Source of the DNA: Streptococcus oralis
GTDB lineage: Bacteria; Bacillota; Bacilli; Lactobacillales; Streptococcaceae
Assembly: GCF_002386345.1 (NCBI RefSeq)
Contig: NZ_CP023507.1
Location: 1,887,501 to 1,951,500, forward strand
Direction of reading: 5' to 3'
Length of the DNA stretch: 64,000 bases
In this document: positions 1-10,012 of the stretch, in pieces
How the letters are laid out: the number at the start of each line of letters is the position of its first letter
Position numbering within the stretch: position 1 is the first letter of the stretch
Position numbers and translations under genes: made by a program
The notes under the pieces: generated by a model
Database searches by the model: none
Told to the model about the DNA's origin: nothing
Seen by the model: the letters and a program-made list of their open reading frames with translations, nothing else

Positions 1-140
1 TCCGTAATTTGGAAGACCTTCCTGAGAATGCACGCAACTATGTTCGTCGTGTAAGCGAGTTGGTTGGTGTTCGTATCTCAACTTTCTCAGTAGGACCTGG
101 TCGTGAACAAACTAATATTTTAGAAAGTGTTTGGTCATAG
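1..140 (+). CDS. purA: Adenylosuccinate synthetase, C-terminal end (partial)
   Basis: Open from the window edge (first complete codon at base 3) to TAG at 138-140. The last 45 residues include [20 protein letters not shown] and end in LESVWS, the usual end of PurA. The enzyme joins IMP and aspartate, using GTP, in the first step from IMP to AMP. Only the tail is present, so catalytic residues cannot be checked. Its place before tadA matches the pneumococcal order as I recall it. Confidence 0.85.
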   Translation, partial: RNLEDLPENARNYVRRVSELVGVRISTFSVGPGREQTNILESVWS

Positions 141-259
141 GAGATTTTTAAGATTAGTTTAAGACAGGTTGGGTATACTATAGACAGTTACAAGAAGACC
201 TCCTAACTTGTTGTAACAAATATCCTAAACTTTTCTTTTTCATAATAATCTCCCTATTA

Positions 260-285
260 AGTCACCGCATTCGGTGGCTTTTTTT
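260..285 (+). terminator. Rho-independent terminator after purA
   Basis: AGTCACCG and CGGTGGCT form a short stem around CATT, followed by a run of seven T. It sits 120 bases after the purA stop and just before tadA. Confidence 0.8.
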
Positions 286-340
286 GTGTTGAGAATCATG
301 ATATAATAATAAAATCGACAAGTAGGAAAAGGGAAAAGAG

Positions 341-808
341 ATGGATTATACGCTTGAAGAAAAAGAAGTCTTTATGAGGGAGGCTTTGAGAGAAGCTGAG
401 ATTGCCTTAGAACACGATGAAATTCCAATTGGTTGTGTGATTGTCAAGGATGGAGAAATCATTGGTAGGGGGCATAATGCGCGCGAGGAGTTGCAACGGG
501 CGGTCATGCATGCGGAAATCATGGCCATAGAGAATGCGAACCTGAGTGAGGAGAGCTGGCGCTTGCTGGATTGCACGCTTTTTGTGACCATTGAGCCTTG
601 TGTCATGTGTAGTGGGGCGATTGGACTCGCCCGTATTCCAAACGTGGTCTATGGGGCTAAAAACCAGAAATTTGGCGCCGCTGGGAGTTTGTATGATATC
701 TTGACAGATGAGCGTCTCAACCATCGTGTAGAGGTTGAAACGGGAATTTTGGAAGATGAATGCGCAACTATTATGCAAGACTTTTTTAGAAATAGACGGA
801 AAAAATAA
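341..808 (+). CDS. tadA: tRNA-specific adenosine deaminase TadA
   Basis: 155 residues, normal for TadA, which converts adenosine 34 to inosine in the tRNA-Arg(ACG) anticodon. The zinc and catalytic motif HAE is at residues 57-59 and the second zinc motif PCVMC at 86-90, so the cytidine/deoxycytidylate deaminase fold is intact. The ATG at 341 follows a purine-rich GGAAAAGGGAAAAGAG stretch. A possible -10 TATAAT lies at 302-307, after the purA terminator, so the gene probably has its own promoter. It is followed by the SRP RNA gene. Confidence 0.93.
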   Translation: MDYTLEEKEVFMREALREAEIALEHDEIPIGCVIVKDGEIIGRGHNAREELQRAVMHAEIMAIENANLSEESWRLLDCTLFVTIEPCVMCSGAIGLARIPNVVYGAKNQKFGAAGSLYDILTDERLNHRVEVETGILEDECATIMQDFFRNRRKK

Positions 809-849
809 TTTTTCTTTTAAAATGAATAGGAATGTGATATAATAAATAG

Positions 850-923
850 TGGAGCAACAGTTCTGCGTGAAGCGGGTCAGGGGAGGAATCCAGCAGCCCT
901 AAGCGATTTGAATTGTGTGCTCT
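850..923 (+). ncRNA. ffs: Small signal recognition particle RNA (4.5S/scRNA)
   Basis: The conserved SRP core is present: AGCGGGTCAGGGGAGGAA followed by CAGCAGCCCTAAGC, the apical hairpin that binds Ffh. The ends pair as GAGCA (852-856) with TGCTC (917-921), and a T-run follows. An extended -10 (TGaTATAAT, 835-843) lies a few bases upstream. The exact ends are inferred. The RNA works with Ffh in targeting proteins to the membrane. Confidence 0.88.
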
Positions 924-937
924 TTTTTCGTGCTTTT

Positions 938-945
938 TTCGAATA
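938..945 (+). promoter_or_regulatory. SigX (ComX) cin-box before dut-radA
   Basis: TTCGAATA after a run of T matches the streptococcal cin-box TACGAATA at 7 of 8 positions. It lies 48 bases before the dut start. In S. pneumoniae the dut-radA operon is a late competence operon, so the site fits known biology. The assignment is by motif and context only. Confidence 0.65.
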
Positions 946-993
946 AATAAGATAAAATAGCCTAGAATAAATGATAATAGAAAAGAGAAAAAT

Positions 994-1437
994 ATGAAAA
1001 TTCGTGGTTTTGAATTGGTTTCGAGTTTTACAGATGAAAATTTATTGCCCAAGCGTGAGACAGCTCATGCAGCTGGCTATGACTTAAAGGTTGCCGTGCG
1101 TACGGTGATCGCGCCAGGAGAGATTGTCTTAGTTCCGACAGGGGTTAAGGCTTATATGCAACCAACTGAGGTCCTCTACCTTTATGATCGCTCTTCAAAC
1201 CCTCGTAAAAAGGGCTTGGTTTTAATTAACTCAGTTGGGGTTATTGATGGGGATTATTATGGCAATCCCGGGAATGAGGGACATATCTTTGCGCAGATGA
1301 AAAATATTACGGACCAGGAAGTAGTTCTTGAAGTTGGGGAACGTGTGGTTCAGGCTGTCTTTGCTCCATTTTTGATCGCAGACGGAGATGAGGCAGACGG
1401 CGTGCGGATGGGTGGATTTGGGTCAACAGGGAAATAG
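994..1437 (+). CDS. dut: dUTP diphosphatase
   Basis: 147 residues, typical of trimeric dUTPases, which hydrolyse dUTP to dUMP and pyrophosphate. The five motifs are visible in order: AAGYDL, DRSS, a uracil-binding segment NSVGVIDGDYYGNPGNEG, GERVVQAVF, and the C-terminal P-loop-like GGFGSTGK that closes over the substrate. It is followed after 9 bases by the hydrolase gene and then radA, and a cin-box lies upstream. Competence co-expression is therefore likely, as known in the pneumococcus. Confidence 0.93.
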   Translation: MKIRGFELVSSFTDENLLPKRETAHAAGYDLKVAVRTVIAPGEIVLVPTGVKAYMQPTEVLYLYDRSSNPRKKGLVLINSVGVIDGDYYGNPGNEGHIFAQMKNITDQEVVLEVGERVVQAVFAPFLIADGDEADGVRMGGFGSTGK

Positions 1438-1446
1438 AGGAATAAA

Positions 1447-1914
1447 ATGGCAGACTATTTATTAGTTGTAGACATGCAGTCAGATTATGTTGCTGTAGGA
1501 AAAGCATATCATGAAGAACTGACTGCAGCTGTAAATGACAAAATTGCTGCTTATCCCAGTGACCGAGTTATCTATATTCTCAATCGTTTTTTCTGGGAGA
1601 GAAAAGATAGAAAGAAGAAATTTGCGACCGGCTTGCTCCTTGTATCTTCTCGTATCTTTGAGAAGCGTCGGGCTTCTTGCTTTACTAATCCAGATTTAAA
1701 AGATTTTTTAGAGGGAAACGGTGCTAAAAGCATAGAGTTTATAGGGGTAGATGGCAATGGCTGTGTTAAGGCTTCCGTTTTGGCAGCTGTCAAGGAGAAT
1801 TATCAGGTTTCTGTCGATTTGTCTGCTGTCGGAGTTGTCAACCAGAAGAAATTTCAAAATACATTGTATAAGTGGCGCTCTATAGGAGTTGCAGTAGAAG
1901 GAGAATCATCATAG
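1447..1914 (+). CDS. Isochorismatase-like cysteine hydrolase family protein
   Basis: 155 residues with the isochorismatase-family fold: an N-terminal VDMQ (catalytic Asp) and [11 protein letters not shown] with the candidate nucleophile Cys. It is shorter than many family members and lacks an obvious cap region. The substrate is unknown. It lies between dut and radA, and its stop codon overlaps the likely radA start, so the genes are probably translationally coupled. Corresponds in position to SP_0022 of the pneumococcus (from memory). Confidence 0.75.
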   Translation: MADYLLVVDMQSDYVAVGKAYHEELTAAVNDKIAAYPSDRVIYILNRFFWERKDRKKKFATGLLLVSSRIFEKRRASCFTNPDLKDFLEGNGAKSIEFIGVDGNGCVKASVLAAVKENYQVSVDLSAVGVVNQKKFQNTLYKWRSIGVAVEGESS

Positions 1915-3272
1915 CTAAAAAAAAATCAACTTTTATTTGTCAAAATTGTGAATATAATTCACCTAAGTATCTAGGGCGTTGTCCTAACTGTGGGTCTTGG
2001 TCTTCTTTTGTAGAAGAGGTTGAGGTTGCCGAGGTCAAGAATGCACGAGTGTCCTTGACAGGTGAAAAAACCAAGCCTATGAAACTGGCTGAGGTGACTT
2101 CCATCAATGTCAATCGAACCAAGACGGATATGGAGGAATTCAACCGTGTGCTTGGAGGCGGAGTGGTACCGGGGAGTCTCGTTCTTATCGGTGGGGATCC
2201 AGGAATCGGGAAATCAACCCTTCTCCTACAAGTTTCAACGCAGCTGTCACAAGTGGGTACGGTTCTCTATGTCAGTGGGGAGGAGTCTGCCCAGCAGATT
2301 AAGTTACGGGCAGAGCGCTTGGGTGATATTGATAGTGAGTTTTATCTCTATGCAGAGACCAATATGCAGAGTGTTCGATCTGAGGTGGAGCGCATCCAAC
2401 CAGATTTTCTCATCATCGACTCTATCCAGACGATTATGTCTCCTGAGATTTCAGGGGTGCAGGGGTCTGTGTCTCAGGTGCGTGAGGTGACCGCTGAGCT
2501 TATGCAGCTGGCTAAGACCAATAACATTGCCATCTTTATCGTAGGGCATGTGACCAAGGAAGGGACCTTGGCGGGTCCGCGTATGTTGGAGCATATGGTA
2601 GATACAGTGCTTTACTTTGAAGGGGAACGTCACCATACCTTTCGTATCTTGAGAGCAGTCAAAAACCGTTTTGGTTCCACTAATGAGATTGGCATCTTTG
2701 AGATGCAGTCGGGTGGATTGGTTGAGGTGCTCAATCCGAGTCAAGTTTTCCTAGAGGAGCGTTTGGATGGGGCTACTGGCTCGTCAATCGTTGTGACCAT
2801 GGAAGGGACCCGTCCGATTTTGGCGGAGGTTCAGGCTTTGGTAACACCAACCATGTTTGGAAATGCTAAACGTACGACGACTGGACTTGATTTCAATCGT
2901 GCAAGTCTGATTATGGCTGTTTTGGAAAAACGAGCAGGGTTTCTCTTGCAAAACCAGGATGCCTATCTCAAATCTGCTGGTGGTGTAAAATTGGATGAGC
3001 CTGCCATTGACTTGGCTGTTGCAGTGGCTATTGCCTCTAGTTACAAGGACAAGCCTACCAATCCTCAGGAATGTTTTGTGGGTGAACTGGGCTTGACCGG
3101 AGAAATTCGGCGCGTGAATCGCATCGAACAACGCATCAATGAAGCGGAAAAATTGGGCTTTACCAAGATTTATGTACCCAAGAATTCCTTGACAGGAATC
3201 ACTCCACCCAAGGAAATTGAAGTCATTGGTGTGACGACTATTCAGGAAGTTTTGAAAAAGGTCTTTGCATAA
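1908..3272 (+). CDS. radA: DNA repair and recombination protein RadA (non-AUG start likely)
   Basis: About 454 residues, matching RadA, a hexameric DnaB-like helicase that promotes branch migration in recombination and natural transformation. An N-terminal four-Cys zinc finger (CQNC...CPNC), Walker [11 protein letters not shown], the RadA-specific KNRFG motif and a C-terminal Lon-protease-like domain are present. No ATG fits. A GTG at 1872 has no ribosome site, whereas AAGGAG at about 1899-1903 points to ATC 1905/1908 or ATA 1911. The protein would then begin (M)IIAKKK, as I remember for pneumococcal RadA. Overlaps the preceding gene. Confidence 0.9.
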   Translation: MIAKKKSTFICQNCEYNSPKYLGRCPNCGSWSSFVEEVEVAEVKNARVSLTGEKTKPMKLAEVTSINVNRTKTDMEEFNRVLGGGVVPGSLVLIGGDPGIGKSTLLLQVSTQLSQVGTVLYVSGEESAQQIKLRAERLGDIDSEFYLYAETNMQSVRSEVERIQPDFLIIDSIQTIMSPEISGVQGSVSQVREVTAELMQLAKTNNIAIFIVGHVTKEGTLAGPRMLEHMVDTVLYFEGERHHTFRILRAVKNRFGSTNEIGIFEMQSGGLVEVLNPSQVFLEERLDGATGSSIVVTMEGTRPILAEVQALVTPTMFGNAKRTTTGLDFNRASLIMAVLEKRAGFLLQNQDAYLKSAGGVKLDEPAIDLAVAVAIASSYKDKPTNPQECFVGELGLTGEIRRVNRIEQRINEAEKLGFTKIYVPKNSLTGITPPKEIEVIGVTTIQEVLKKVFA

Positions 3273-3344
3273 TCCGTGACAAATCCTCTTAAAAATGATA
3301 AGATAGGAGAAATATTTGATTATCAAATTTTTGAGGAGGGAATC

Positions 3345-3839
3345 GTGTCGTATTTTGAACAGTTTATGCAAGCCAATCAGGCTTATGTTGCCCTACATGG
3401 GCAGTTAAATCTGCCACTTAAACCCAAAACCAGAGTAGCTATCGTGACCTGTATGGACTCACGTCTACACGTTGCGCAAGCTCTAGGTTTGGCCCTTGGG
3501 GATGCTCATATCTTGCGGAATGCGGGTGGTCGAGTAACTGAGGACATGATTCGTTCACTGGTGATTTCCCAGCAACAAATGGGGACAAGAGAAATCGTGG
3601 TGCTTCACCATACAGACTGTGGAGCTCAAACCTTTCAAAATGAAAGTTTTCATGAATATTTGAAACACGAGCTCGGAGTTGATGTATCTAATCAAGATTT
3701 TTTACCATTCCAGGATGTTGAAGAGAGTGTGAGAGAGGATATGCAATTGCTTAGAGAGTCTCCACTGATTCCTGATGATGTGGTTATTTCAGGTGCTGTC
3801 TATGATGTGGATACAGGAAGTATGAGAGAAGTATACTAA
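3345..3839 (+). CDS. Beta-class carbonic anhydrase
   Basis: 164 residues from the GTG at 3345, which follows GAGGAGGG at 3333-3340. The longer open frame from 3276 lacks a ribosome site. Zinc ligands of the beta class are seen as CMDSR (Cys36, Asp38, Arg40) and HHTDC (His89, Cys92). The enzyme interconverts CO2 and bicarbonate, supplying bicarbonate for biosynthesis including purine carboxylation. It follows radA after 72 bases and may be co-transcribed. Confidence 0.87.
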   Translation: MSYFEQFMQANQAYVALHGQLNLPLKPKTRVAIVTCMDSRLHVAQALGLALGDAHILRNAGGRVTEDMIRSLVISQQQMGTREIVVLHHTDCGAQTFQNESFHEYLKHELGVDVSNQDFLPFQDVEESVREDMQLLRESPLIPDDVVISGAVYDVDTGSMREVY

Positions 3840-3928
3840 CTTTGTCTCGAAAAAATCTCACCCTAGCATAAAATCGATTGTTAAAATGTAGAATTTTTAG
3901 TTTTAATATAGCTAATATAAAATAGCAT

Positions 3929-3966
3929 AAAACAAGGGTATAAATGTTTACTCTTGTTTTATTTTT
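3929..3966 (+). terminator. Terminator before prs
   Basis: AAAACAAGGGTA pairs with TTACTCTTGTTTT across a short loop (one G-U pair), followed by ATTTTT. It separates the radA/carbonic anhydrase group from prs. Confidence 0.7.
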
Positions 3967-3968
3967 GA

Positions 3969-3997
3969 TTGAAAAATAAAGGAAAAAGCGCTACAAT
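3969..3997 (+). promoter_or_regulatory. Sigma-A promoter of prs
   Basis: TTGAAA (3969-3974), a 17-base spacer and TACAAT (3992-3997), 56 bases before the prs start. Confidence 0.6.
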
Positions 3998-4052
3998 GGT
4001 AGATGGAAAATGTTGTGTAAAAACAAGTGATACATAAATACCGGAGGAAATC

Positions 4053-5021
4053 ATGTCTTTTTCTGATTTAAAGCTGTTTGCCCTTTCTTCTAATAGAGAA
4101 TTGGCAGAGCGTGTGGCGCAAGAAATTGGGATAGAGTTGGGGAAATCGACTGTTCGCCAATTTTCAGATGGGGAGATTCAGGTCAACATTGAAGAATCAA
4201 TCCGTGGAAAACACGTCTTTATCCTACAATCAACTAGTTCACCTGTAAATGATAATTTACTTGAAATTTTGATTATGGTGGACGCATTGAAGCGCGCCAG
4301 TGCAGAATCTGTCAATGTTGTTATGCCTTACTATGGCTATGCACGTCAGGATAGAAAAGCGCGCGCGCGTGAGCCAATCACAGCAAAACTCGTTGCAAAC
4401 ATGCTAGAAGTTGCTGGAGTGGATCGTTTGTTGACGATTGATTTGCACGCTGCACAGATTCAGGGATTCTTTGATATTCCTGTAGATCACTTGATGGGTG
4501 CTCCATTGATTGCGGACTACTTTGAACGTCGTGGCATGGTTGGCTCTGACTACGTGGTTGTCAGCCCAGACCATGGTGGGGTGACTCGTGCTCGTAAATT
4601 GGCAGAGTTTTTGAAAACTCCGATTGCGATTATTGACAAACGCCGTAGTGTAGACAAGATGAATACCAGTGAAGTTATGAACATCATTGGTAAGGTAGAA
4701 GGTAAGACTTGTATCTTGATTGACGATATGATCGATACAGCTGGAACTATTTGTCATGCGGCGGATGCTCTTGCTGAAGCAGGTGCTGTTGAAGTTTATG
4801 CAAGCTGTACGCACCCAGTTCTTTCAGGGCCAGCTATGGACAATATCCAAAAATCAGCTATTAAGAAATTGGTTGTTTTGGATACCATCTACCTACCAGA
4901 AGAGCGTTTGATTGATAAGATTGAACAAATTTCGATTGCTCATCTTCTAGGCGATGCTATTATCCGTATCCACGAAAAACGTCCTCTTTCTCCTCTATTT
5001 TATATTGAGAAAAAGATTTAA
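4053..5021 (+). CDS. prs: Ribose-phosphate pyrophosphokinase
   Basis: 322 residues, the family length. It makes PRPP from ribose 5-phosphate and ATP for purine, pyrimidine, NAD, histidine and tryptophan synthesis. Visible elements are the flexible loop [21 protein letters not shown], the pyrophosphate loop SPDHGG and the PRPP-binding loop [10 protein letters not shown]. The start follows ACCGGAGG. It has its own promoter and terminator, so it is monocistronic here. Mitis-group genomes have a second prs copy elsewhere as far as I recall. Confidence 0.94.
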   Translation: MSFSDLKLFALSSNRELAERVAQEIGIELGKSTVRQFSDGEIQVNIEESIRGKHVFILQSTSSPVNDNLLEILIMVDALKRASAESVNVVMPYYGYARQDRKARAREPITAKLVANMLEVAGVDRLLTIDLHAAQIQGFFDIPVDHLMGAPLIADYFERRGMVGSDYVVVSPDHGGVTRARKLAEFLKTPIAIIDKRRSVDKMNTSEVMNIIGKVEGKTCILIDDMIDTAGTICHAADALAEAGAVEVYASCTHPVLSGPAMDNIQKSAIKKLVVLDTIYLPEERLIDKIEQISIAHLLGDAIIRIHEKRPLSPLFYIEKKI

Positions 5022-5043
5022 TCTTTCACTTGAAGTAGACAGA

Positions 5044-5080
5044 ACTCCTAGCAGGTTTCTTTTCTTGCTAGGAGATTTTT
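5044..5080 (+). terminator. Terminator of prs
   Basis: CTCCTAGCA (5045-5053) pairs perfectly with TGCTAGGAG (5066-5074), followed by ATTTTT. Confidence 0.85.
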
Positions 5081-5140
5081 ATAGTCAAAATCTGCAAGCC
5101 TTTTCAAAATATGCTATACTGAGAAAAAAGGAGGATTTCT

Positions 5141-5578
5141 ATGAGTCAAGAATTTATCAATCCAAGTGATGGTGTGGTACGTCAGTATCTTGCAACCAGT
5201 AAAACGTTAGCGGTAGTAGGCTTGTCCGATCGTGAAGAAACAACTAGCAATCGAGTGACTAAGGAAATGCAGGCTCGGGGCTATAAAATCATTCCAGTCA
5301 ATCCCAAGGCTGCAGGTGGGGAAATTTTGGGAGAGAAGGCTTATGCGAGTCTAGCTGAGATTCCTTTTCCTGTGGACATTGTCAATGTATACCGACGGAG
5401 CGAGTTTTTACCAGATGTGGCGCGTGATTTTCTCAAGGCAGATGCCAAGATTTTCTGGGCGCAATTAGGACTTGAAAATCTAGAAGCGGAAGAAATCTTA
5501 CGTGCTGGAGGATGCGATGACATCGTGATGAATCGCTGTATTAAGAGAGAACATACTCGCTTAATTCTTGAGCAATAA
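5141..5578 (+). CDS. CoA-binding protein (YccU/YneT type)
   Basis: 145 residues with a Rossmann CoA-binding domain: VVGLSDREETTSNRVTKEM at the N-terminus, then IPVNPKA and VDIVNVYRRSEF. It resembles the CoA-binding half of succinyl-CoA synthetases but has no ligase domain, and its role is unknown. The ATG follows AAAAGGAGG, with an extended -10 (TGcTATACT) at about 5112-5120. In the pneumococcus I recall polA just upstream. Here prs is the neighbour. Confidence 0.8.
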   Translation: MSQEFINPSDGVVRQYLATSKTLAVVGLSDREETTSNRVTKEMQARGYKIIPVNPKAAGGEILGEKAYASLAEIPFPVDIVNVYRRSEFLPDVARDFLKADAKIFWAQLGLENLEAEEILRAGGCDDIVMNRCIKREHTRLILEQ

Positions 5579-5605
5579 AAAGGTAGCCTACTGGCTACCT
5601 TTTTG
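5576..5605 (+). terminator. Bidirectional terminator between convergent genes
   Basis: AAAAAGGTAGCC and GGCTACCTTTTT form a near-perfect stem around TACT. A-run and T-run on both sides allow it to serve the CoA-binding gene and the convergent membrane-protein gene. Confidence 0.85.
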
Positions 5606-5607
5606 TA

Positions 5608-6618
5608 TTATAAAGTACCAATCAATGCTTGCATGCCAAGACTGGTAAGGATGATGGCAATCCAGCAAAGGGCTCCAAGAAGAATGGATTTACCGCTGGA
5701 TTTGACCATGGCTACTAGATTGGTTTTGAGACCGATGGCACTCATGGCCATGATGATAAGGAATTTGGAGAGTTGTTTGAGAGGGGTGAAGAAGCTACTA
5801 GACACGCCGAGAGAGGTGAGAAGAGTCGTTAAGAGAGAGGCTAGGATGAAATAAAGGATAAAAAGTGGGAAGACTTTTTTTAGTTGGAAACCCTGGCTAT
5901 TTTTTTGTTGGCGACTTTGCCAGTAGGAGAGAAAGAGCGTGATGGGGATAATAGCCAGAGTTCGTGTGAGTTTAACAATGGTTGCAGACTCAAGGGTATT
6001 GGTTTGGTAAAGACTGTCCCAGGCACTGGCGGTAGCCGTTACAGAAGAAGTATCGTTGACTGCAGTTCCTGCAAAGAGGGCAAAACCTTCATTGGATAGG
6101 TGAAGCCAGGTTCCTAGCGTTGGAAAGATAAGTGCTGCTAAGACATTGAAGAAAAAGATAACGGAGATGGCTTGGGCGACTTCTTTTTCCTTGGCATGGA
6201 TAACGGGTGCTGTTGCAGCAATGGCAGAACCACCACAGATAGAAGAACCCACTCCAATCAAGGTAGCCAGTTTCGTGTCTAGCGCAAAGAAACGCTGGAA
6301 GAGGTAGGCAACGATTAAGGAAATCGAAATGGTGGAAAGGATGACGGGGAGTGAAGTTTGTCCAACTGCAAAGACTTGCGAGATATTGAGACCAAAACCG
6401 AGTAAGATAACGGCATACTGGAGCAATTTCTTGGAACTAAAGGCCAAACCTGCGTCTAGTTGTTTGTAGGGTGAGAGCCAGGGGTGGAGGAGCATTCCAG
6501 CAAAAATTGCAAAGACAGGTGCACCCACGACGGGGAAAAATCCTCCCAGGCACCAAGATACGATAGAAATGAGAAGGCAGGCCAAGATTCCTGCTCCATT
6601 TTTTGATAAAAATGACAT
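5608..6618 (-). CDS. YeiH family (UPF0324) integral membrane protein
   Basis: 336 residues, mostly hydrophobic, with about ten predicted membrane segments. Glycine-rich family segments are seen, including [18 protein letters not shown] and [18 protein letters not shown]. The family is annotated as putative sulfate exporters, but transport has not been established for most members. It is the only minus-strand gene in the first 34 kb and stands alone, with a terminator shared with its convergent neighbour. Confidence 0.82.
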   Translation of the reverse strand: MSFLSKNGAGILACLLISIVSWCLGGFFPVVGAPVFAIFAGMLLHPWLSPYKQLDAGLAFSSKKLLQYAVILLGFGLNISQVFAVGQTSLPVILSTISISLIVAYLFQRFFALDTKLATLIGVGSSICGGSAIAATAPVIHAKEKEVAQAISVIFFFNVLAALIFPTLGTWLHLSNEGFALFAGTAVNDTSSVTATASAWDSLYQTNTLESATIVKLTRTLAIIPITLFLSYWQSRQQKNSQGFQLKKVFPLFILYFILASLLTTLLTSLGVSSSFFTPLKQLSKFLIIMAMSAIGLKTNLVAMVKSSGKSILLGALCWIAIILTSLGMQALIGTL

Positions 6619-6708
6619 ATAAACCTCCGAAAATAAGCACTTATTATTATAGTCCTGTCGAGAAGAAAAGTAAAACAGAAAGTGAAAAATGTGGGTTTCA
6701 GATGGATT

Positions 6709-6737
6709 TTGCGGTCAGGGAGCTTTTGTAGTATAAT
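6709..6737 (+). promoter_or_regulatory. Promoter of the aminotransferase-recO-plsX-acpP operon
   Basis: TTGCGG (6709-6714), 17-base spacer, TATAAT (6732-6737), 33 bases before the first start codon. No terminator is seen until after acpP. Confidence 0.7.
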
Positions 6738-6769
6738 AGTACTATGTTCTGTAAGCAAGGGGGATATCT

Positions 6770-7939
6770 ATGGACTTAACCAAACGCTTTAATAAACAGT
6801 TAGACAAGATTCAAGTTTCCTTGATTCGCCAGTTTGACCAGGCAATTTCAGAGATTCCTGGGGTCTTGCGTTTGACCTTGGGGGAACCTGATTTTACAAC
6901 GCCAGATCATATCAAGGAGGCAGCCAAGCGAGCCATTGACCAGAACCAATCCTACTATACAGGGATGAGCGGTTTACTGACCTTGCGCCAGGCTGCTAGC
7001 GACTTTGTAAAAGAAAAATACCAGCTAGATTATAATCCTGAAAATGAAATTTTGGTTACAATTGGGGCGACAGAGGCTTTATCTGCTACTTTGACGGCTA
7101 TTTTGGAAGAGGGGGACAAGGTGCTCTTGCCAGCTCCTGCCTACCCAGGATATGAGCCGATTGTCAATCTAGTTGGGGCAGAGATTGTCGAGATTGATAC
7201 AACTGAAAATGGTTTTGTCTTGACTCCTGAGATGTTGGAAAAGGCCATTTTGGAGCAAGGGGACAAGCTCAAAGCAGTTATTCTCAACTATCCAGCCAAT
7301 CCGACAGGTATTACCTATAGTCGGGAGCAGTTGGAAGCCTTGGCAGACGTTTTACGCAAGTATGAGATTTTTGTTGTCTGTGATGAGGTTTACTCAGAAT
7401 TAACCTATACAGGGGAAAATCATGTATCATTGGGAACTATGCTGAGAGACCAGGCTATTATTATTAATGGCTTATCTAAATCGCATGCTATGACAGGTTG
7501 GCGTTTAGGCTTTATCTTTGCTCCTGCAGCTTTCACAGCTCAGTTAATCAAGAGTCACCAATATTTGGTTACTGCCGCAAATACCATGGCGCAACATGCT
7601 GCGGTGGAGGCCTTGACGGCTGGTAAAAACGACGCAGAGCCTATGAAGAAGGAATACATCCAGCGTCGAGATTATATCATCGAAAAGATGACTGCTCTTG
7701 GTTTTGAGATTACCAAACCAGATGGGGCCTTCTATATCTTTGCTAAGATTCCAGCGGGCTACAATCAAGATTCCTTTGCTTTTCTGAAGGATTTTGCTCA
7801 GAAGAAGGCCGTTGCCTTTATCCCTGGTGCCGCCTTTGGGCGTTACGGAGAAGGCTATGTGCGCCTGTCCTATGCAGCCAGCATGGAAACGATCAGAGAG
7901 GCCATGAAACGACTTGAGGAGTACATGAGAGAAGCATGA
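6770..7939 (+). CDS. Class I/II PLP-dependent aminotransferase (aromatic type)
   Basis: 389 residues with the fold-type I aminotransferase pattern: NYPANPTG, the cofactor-binding CDEVYSEL, and [16 protein letters not shown] with the Schiff-base lysine and the phosphate-binding Arg. It is close to streptococcal AraT/PatA-like enzymes that transaminate aromatic amino acids, but the substrate cannot be set from sequence. Its stop overlaps the recO start (ATGA), so it is the first gene of an operon with recO, plsX and acpP. Confidence 0.85.
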   Translation: MDLTKRFNKQLDKIQVSLIRQFDQAISEIPGVLRLTLGEPDFTTPDHIKEAAKRAIDQNQSYYTGMSGLLTLRQAASDFVKEKYQLDYNPENEILVTIGATEALSATLTAILEEGDKVLLPAPAYPGYEPIVNLVGAEIVEIDTTENGFVLTPEMLEKAILEQGDKLKAVILNYPANPTGITYSREQLEALADVLRKYEIFVVCDEVYSELTYTGENHVSLGTMLRDQAIIINGLSKSHAMTGWRLGFIFAPAAFTAQLIKSHQYLVTAANTMAQHAAVEALTAGKNDAEPMKKEYIQRRDYIIEKMTALGFEITKPDGAFYIFAKIPAGYNQDSFAFLKDFAQKKAVAFIPGAAFGRYGEGYVRLSYAASMETIREAMKRLEEYMREA

Positions 7940-8706
7940 TTCAGTCTATCACGAGTCAAGGCTTGGTGCTCTACAATCGTAACTTTCGTGAAGATGACAA
8001 GCTAGTCAAGATCTTTACCGAGCAGGCGGGCAAGCGCATGTTTTTCGTCAAACACGCTGGCCAGTCCAAACTAGCTCCGGTTATTCAGCCCTTGGTGTTG
8101 GCACGATTTCTCTTGCGAATCAATGATGATGGGCTTAGCTACATTGAGGACTATCACGAGGTGATGACCTTTCCCAAGATTAATAGTGATCTCTTTGTCA
8201 TGGCCTATGCAACCTATGTGGCTGCCCTTGCAGATGCTAGTTTGCAGGATAATCAGCAGGATGCTCCCTTGTTTGCTTTCTTGAGGAAGACTCTGGAGTT
8301 GATGGAAGCAGGGATAGATTATCAGGTTTTAACCAATATTTTTGAAATTCAAATCTTGACTCGATTTGGAATCAGCCTTAATTTTAATGAGTGTGTCTTT
8401 TGCCATCGGGTCGGTCAGGCCTTTGACTTTTCTTTCAAATATGGAGCCTGCCTCTGCCCAGAGCATTATCATGAGGATGAGAGACGTTGTCATCTAAATC
8501 CCAATATCCCTTATCTGCTCAATCAATTTCAAGCCATTGATTTTGAAACCTTGGAGACCATTTCGCTTAAGGCCGAAATCAAGCAAGAGCTACGCAAGTT
8601 TATGGATCAACTCTACGAAGAGTACGTTGGGATTCACCTAAAATCAAAGAAATTTATCGATTCCCTAGCAGACTGGGGACAATTACTAAAAGAGGAAAAC
8701 AAATGA
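7936..8706 (+). CDS. recO: DNA repair protein RecO
   Basis: 256 residues. The N-terminal OB fold begins with [21 protein letters not shown]. The C-terminal helical domain carries a zinc-binding motif, CVFCHRVG...CLCPEHY. RecO loads RecA onto SSB-coated DNA together with RecR and anneals strands. It overlaps both neighbours by four bases (ATGA), which indicates tight translational coupling. Confidence 0.92.
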   Translation: MIQSITSQGLVLYNRNFREDDKLVKIFTEQAGKRMFFVKHAGQSKLAPVIQPLVLARFLLRINDDGLSYIEDYHEVMTFPKINSDLFVMAYATYVAALADASLQDNQQDAPLFAFLRKTLELMEAGIDYQVLTNIFEIQILTRFGISLNFNECVFCHRVGQAFDFSFKYGACLCPEHYHEDERRCHLNPNIPYLLNQFQAIDFETLETISLKAEIKQELRKFMDQLYEEYVGIHLKSKKFIDSLADWGQLLKEENK

Positions 8707-9695
8707 AAAAAATCGCAGTAGATGCTATGGGGGGCGATTACGCACCTCAAGCCATCGTTGAGGGTGTCAATCAAGCCCTAGCTGACTTTTCAGATATTGA
8801 GATTCAACTCTACGGAGATGAAAGCAAGATCAAGCAATATCTAACAGCGACAGAGCGCGTCAGCATTATCCATACGGATGAGAAAATCAACTCAGACGAT
8901 GAGCCGACAAAAGCTATCCGTAAGAAGAAAAATGCCAGCATGGTATTGGCAGCTAAGGCTGTTAAAGAGGGAGAAGCAGACGCTGTCCTCTCTGCTGGTA
9001 ACACAGGTGCCTTGTTGGCTGCAGGATTCTTCATTGTGGGTCGTATCAAAAATATCGATCGTCCAGGACTCATGTCTACCTTGCCGACCATTGATGGAAA
9101 AGGGTTTGACATGCTAGACCTTGGAGCCAATGCGGAAAATACAGCCCAGCACCTCCATCAATACGCTGTCCTAGGTTCCTTCTATGCGAAAAATGTTCGT
9201 GGAATTTCGAAACCACGTGTTGGTTTGCTCAACAATGGAACAGAAAGCAGCAAGGGAGATCCGCTTCGTAAGGAAACATACGATTTGTTAGTAGCTGATG
9301 AAAGTTTGAACTTTGTCGGAAACGTGGAAGCGCGTGATCTGATGAATGGCGTTGCGGATGTTGTCGTAACAGATGGTTTCACGGGAAACGCTGTTCTCAA
9401 ATCCATTGAAGGGACAGCCATGGGAATTATGGGCTTGCTCAAGACAGCTATTACAGGTGGTGGTCTTCGAGCGAAGCTAGGTGCTCTACTTCTCAAGGAT
9501 AGTCTTAAGGGGTTGAAGACACAGCTCAACTATTCAGATGTTGGAGGAGCAGTCTTGTTTGGCGTCAAGGCGCCAGTTGTAAAAACTCATGGCTCAAGTG
9601 ATGCCAATGCTGTGTACAGTACGATTCGTCAGATTCGTACCATGCTAGAAACAGACGTAGTTGCTCAAACTGCGCGTGAATTTTCAGGAGAATAA
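8703..9695 (+). CDS. plsX: Phosphate acyltransferase PlsX
   Basis: 330 residues. PlsX makes acyl-phosphate from acyl-ACP in the first step of phospholipid synthesis. Family signatures include the N-terminal [38 protein letters not shown] and [14 protein letters not shown]. The ATG overlaps the recO stop and an acyl carrier protein gene follows after 5 bases, a usual pairing since PlsX uses acyl-ACP. Confidence 0.95.
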   Translation: MKKIAVDAMGGDYAPQAIVEGVNQALADFSDIEIQLYGDESKIKQYLTATERVSIIHTDEKINSDDEPTKAIRKKKNASMVLAAKAVKEGEADAVLSAGNTGALLAAGFFIVGRIKNIDRPGLMSTLPTIDGKGFDMLDLGANAENTAQHLHQYAVLGSFYAKNVRGISKPRVGLLNNGTESSKGDPLRKETYDLLVADESLNFVGNVEARDLMNGVADVVVTDGFTGNAVLKSIEGTAMGIMGLLKTAITGGGLRAKLGALLLKDSLKGLKTQLNYSDVGGAVLFGVKAPVVKTHGSSDANAVYSTIRQIRTMLETDVVAQTAREFSGE

Positions 9696-9700
9696 AAAAG

Positions 9701-9937
9701 ATGACAGAAAAAGAAATTTTTGACCGTATTGTAACCATTATCCAAGAGCGACAGGGAGAAGACTTTGCCGTAACAGAGGCCTTGAGTTTGAAAGACGATC
9801 TAGATGCGGACTCAGTGGATTTGATGGAGTTTGTCTTGACACTAGAAGATGAATTTGGTATCGAAATCACTGATGAGGAAATCGATCAACTTCAAAGTGT
9901 AACAGATGTAATCGAAATCATTAAAGGTAAAATATAG
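9701..9937 (+). CDS. acpP: Acyl carrier protein (second, PlsX-linked copy)
   Basis: 78 residues, acidic and helical. The phosphopantetheine attachment serine is Ser38 in DADSVDLMEF. DSVD replaces the common DSLD of the fatty-synthesis ACP, as often seen in the PlsX-linked copy. The gene ends the recO-plsX operon before a terminator. It probably carries acyl groups for PlsX, and the main FASII ACP is expected elsewhere. Confidence 0.9.
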   Translation: MTEKEIFDRIVTIIQERQGEDFAVTEALSLKDDLDADSVDLMEFVLTLEDEFGIEITDEEIDQLQSVTDVIEIIKGKI

Positions 9938-9943
9938 CCGAAA

Positions 9944-9971
9944 GCAACATGCAAGTCATGTTGTTTTTTTA
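9944..9971 (+). terminator. Terminator after acpP
   Basis: GCAACATG pairs with CATGTTG around CAAGT, followed by TTTTTTT. It isolates the micropeptide region from upstream transcription. Confidence 0.85.
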
Positions 9972-10012
9972 TTTGCAGAAAAAAGAAAAACGTTAAAATT
10001 TTTAGTAGAAAT

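Noticed and set aside
1872..1907. GTG start giving a 466-residue RadA
   Set aside because: No ribosome site upstream, and the extra residues (LYRSCSRRR) lie within the preceding gene. The AAGGAG at 1899-1903 fits a later start.
5603..5854. Plus-strand 83-codon frame
   Set aside because: It is antisense to the YeiH-type membrane gene, with no ribosome site and unusual composition.
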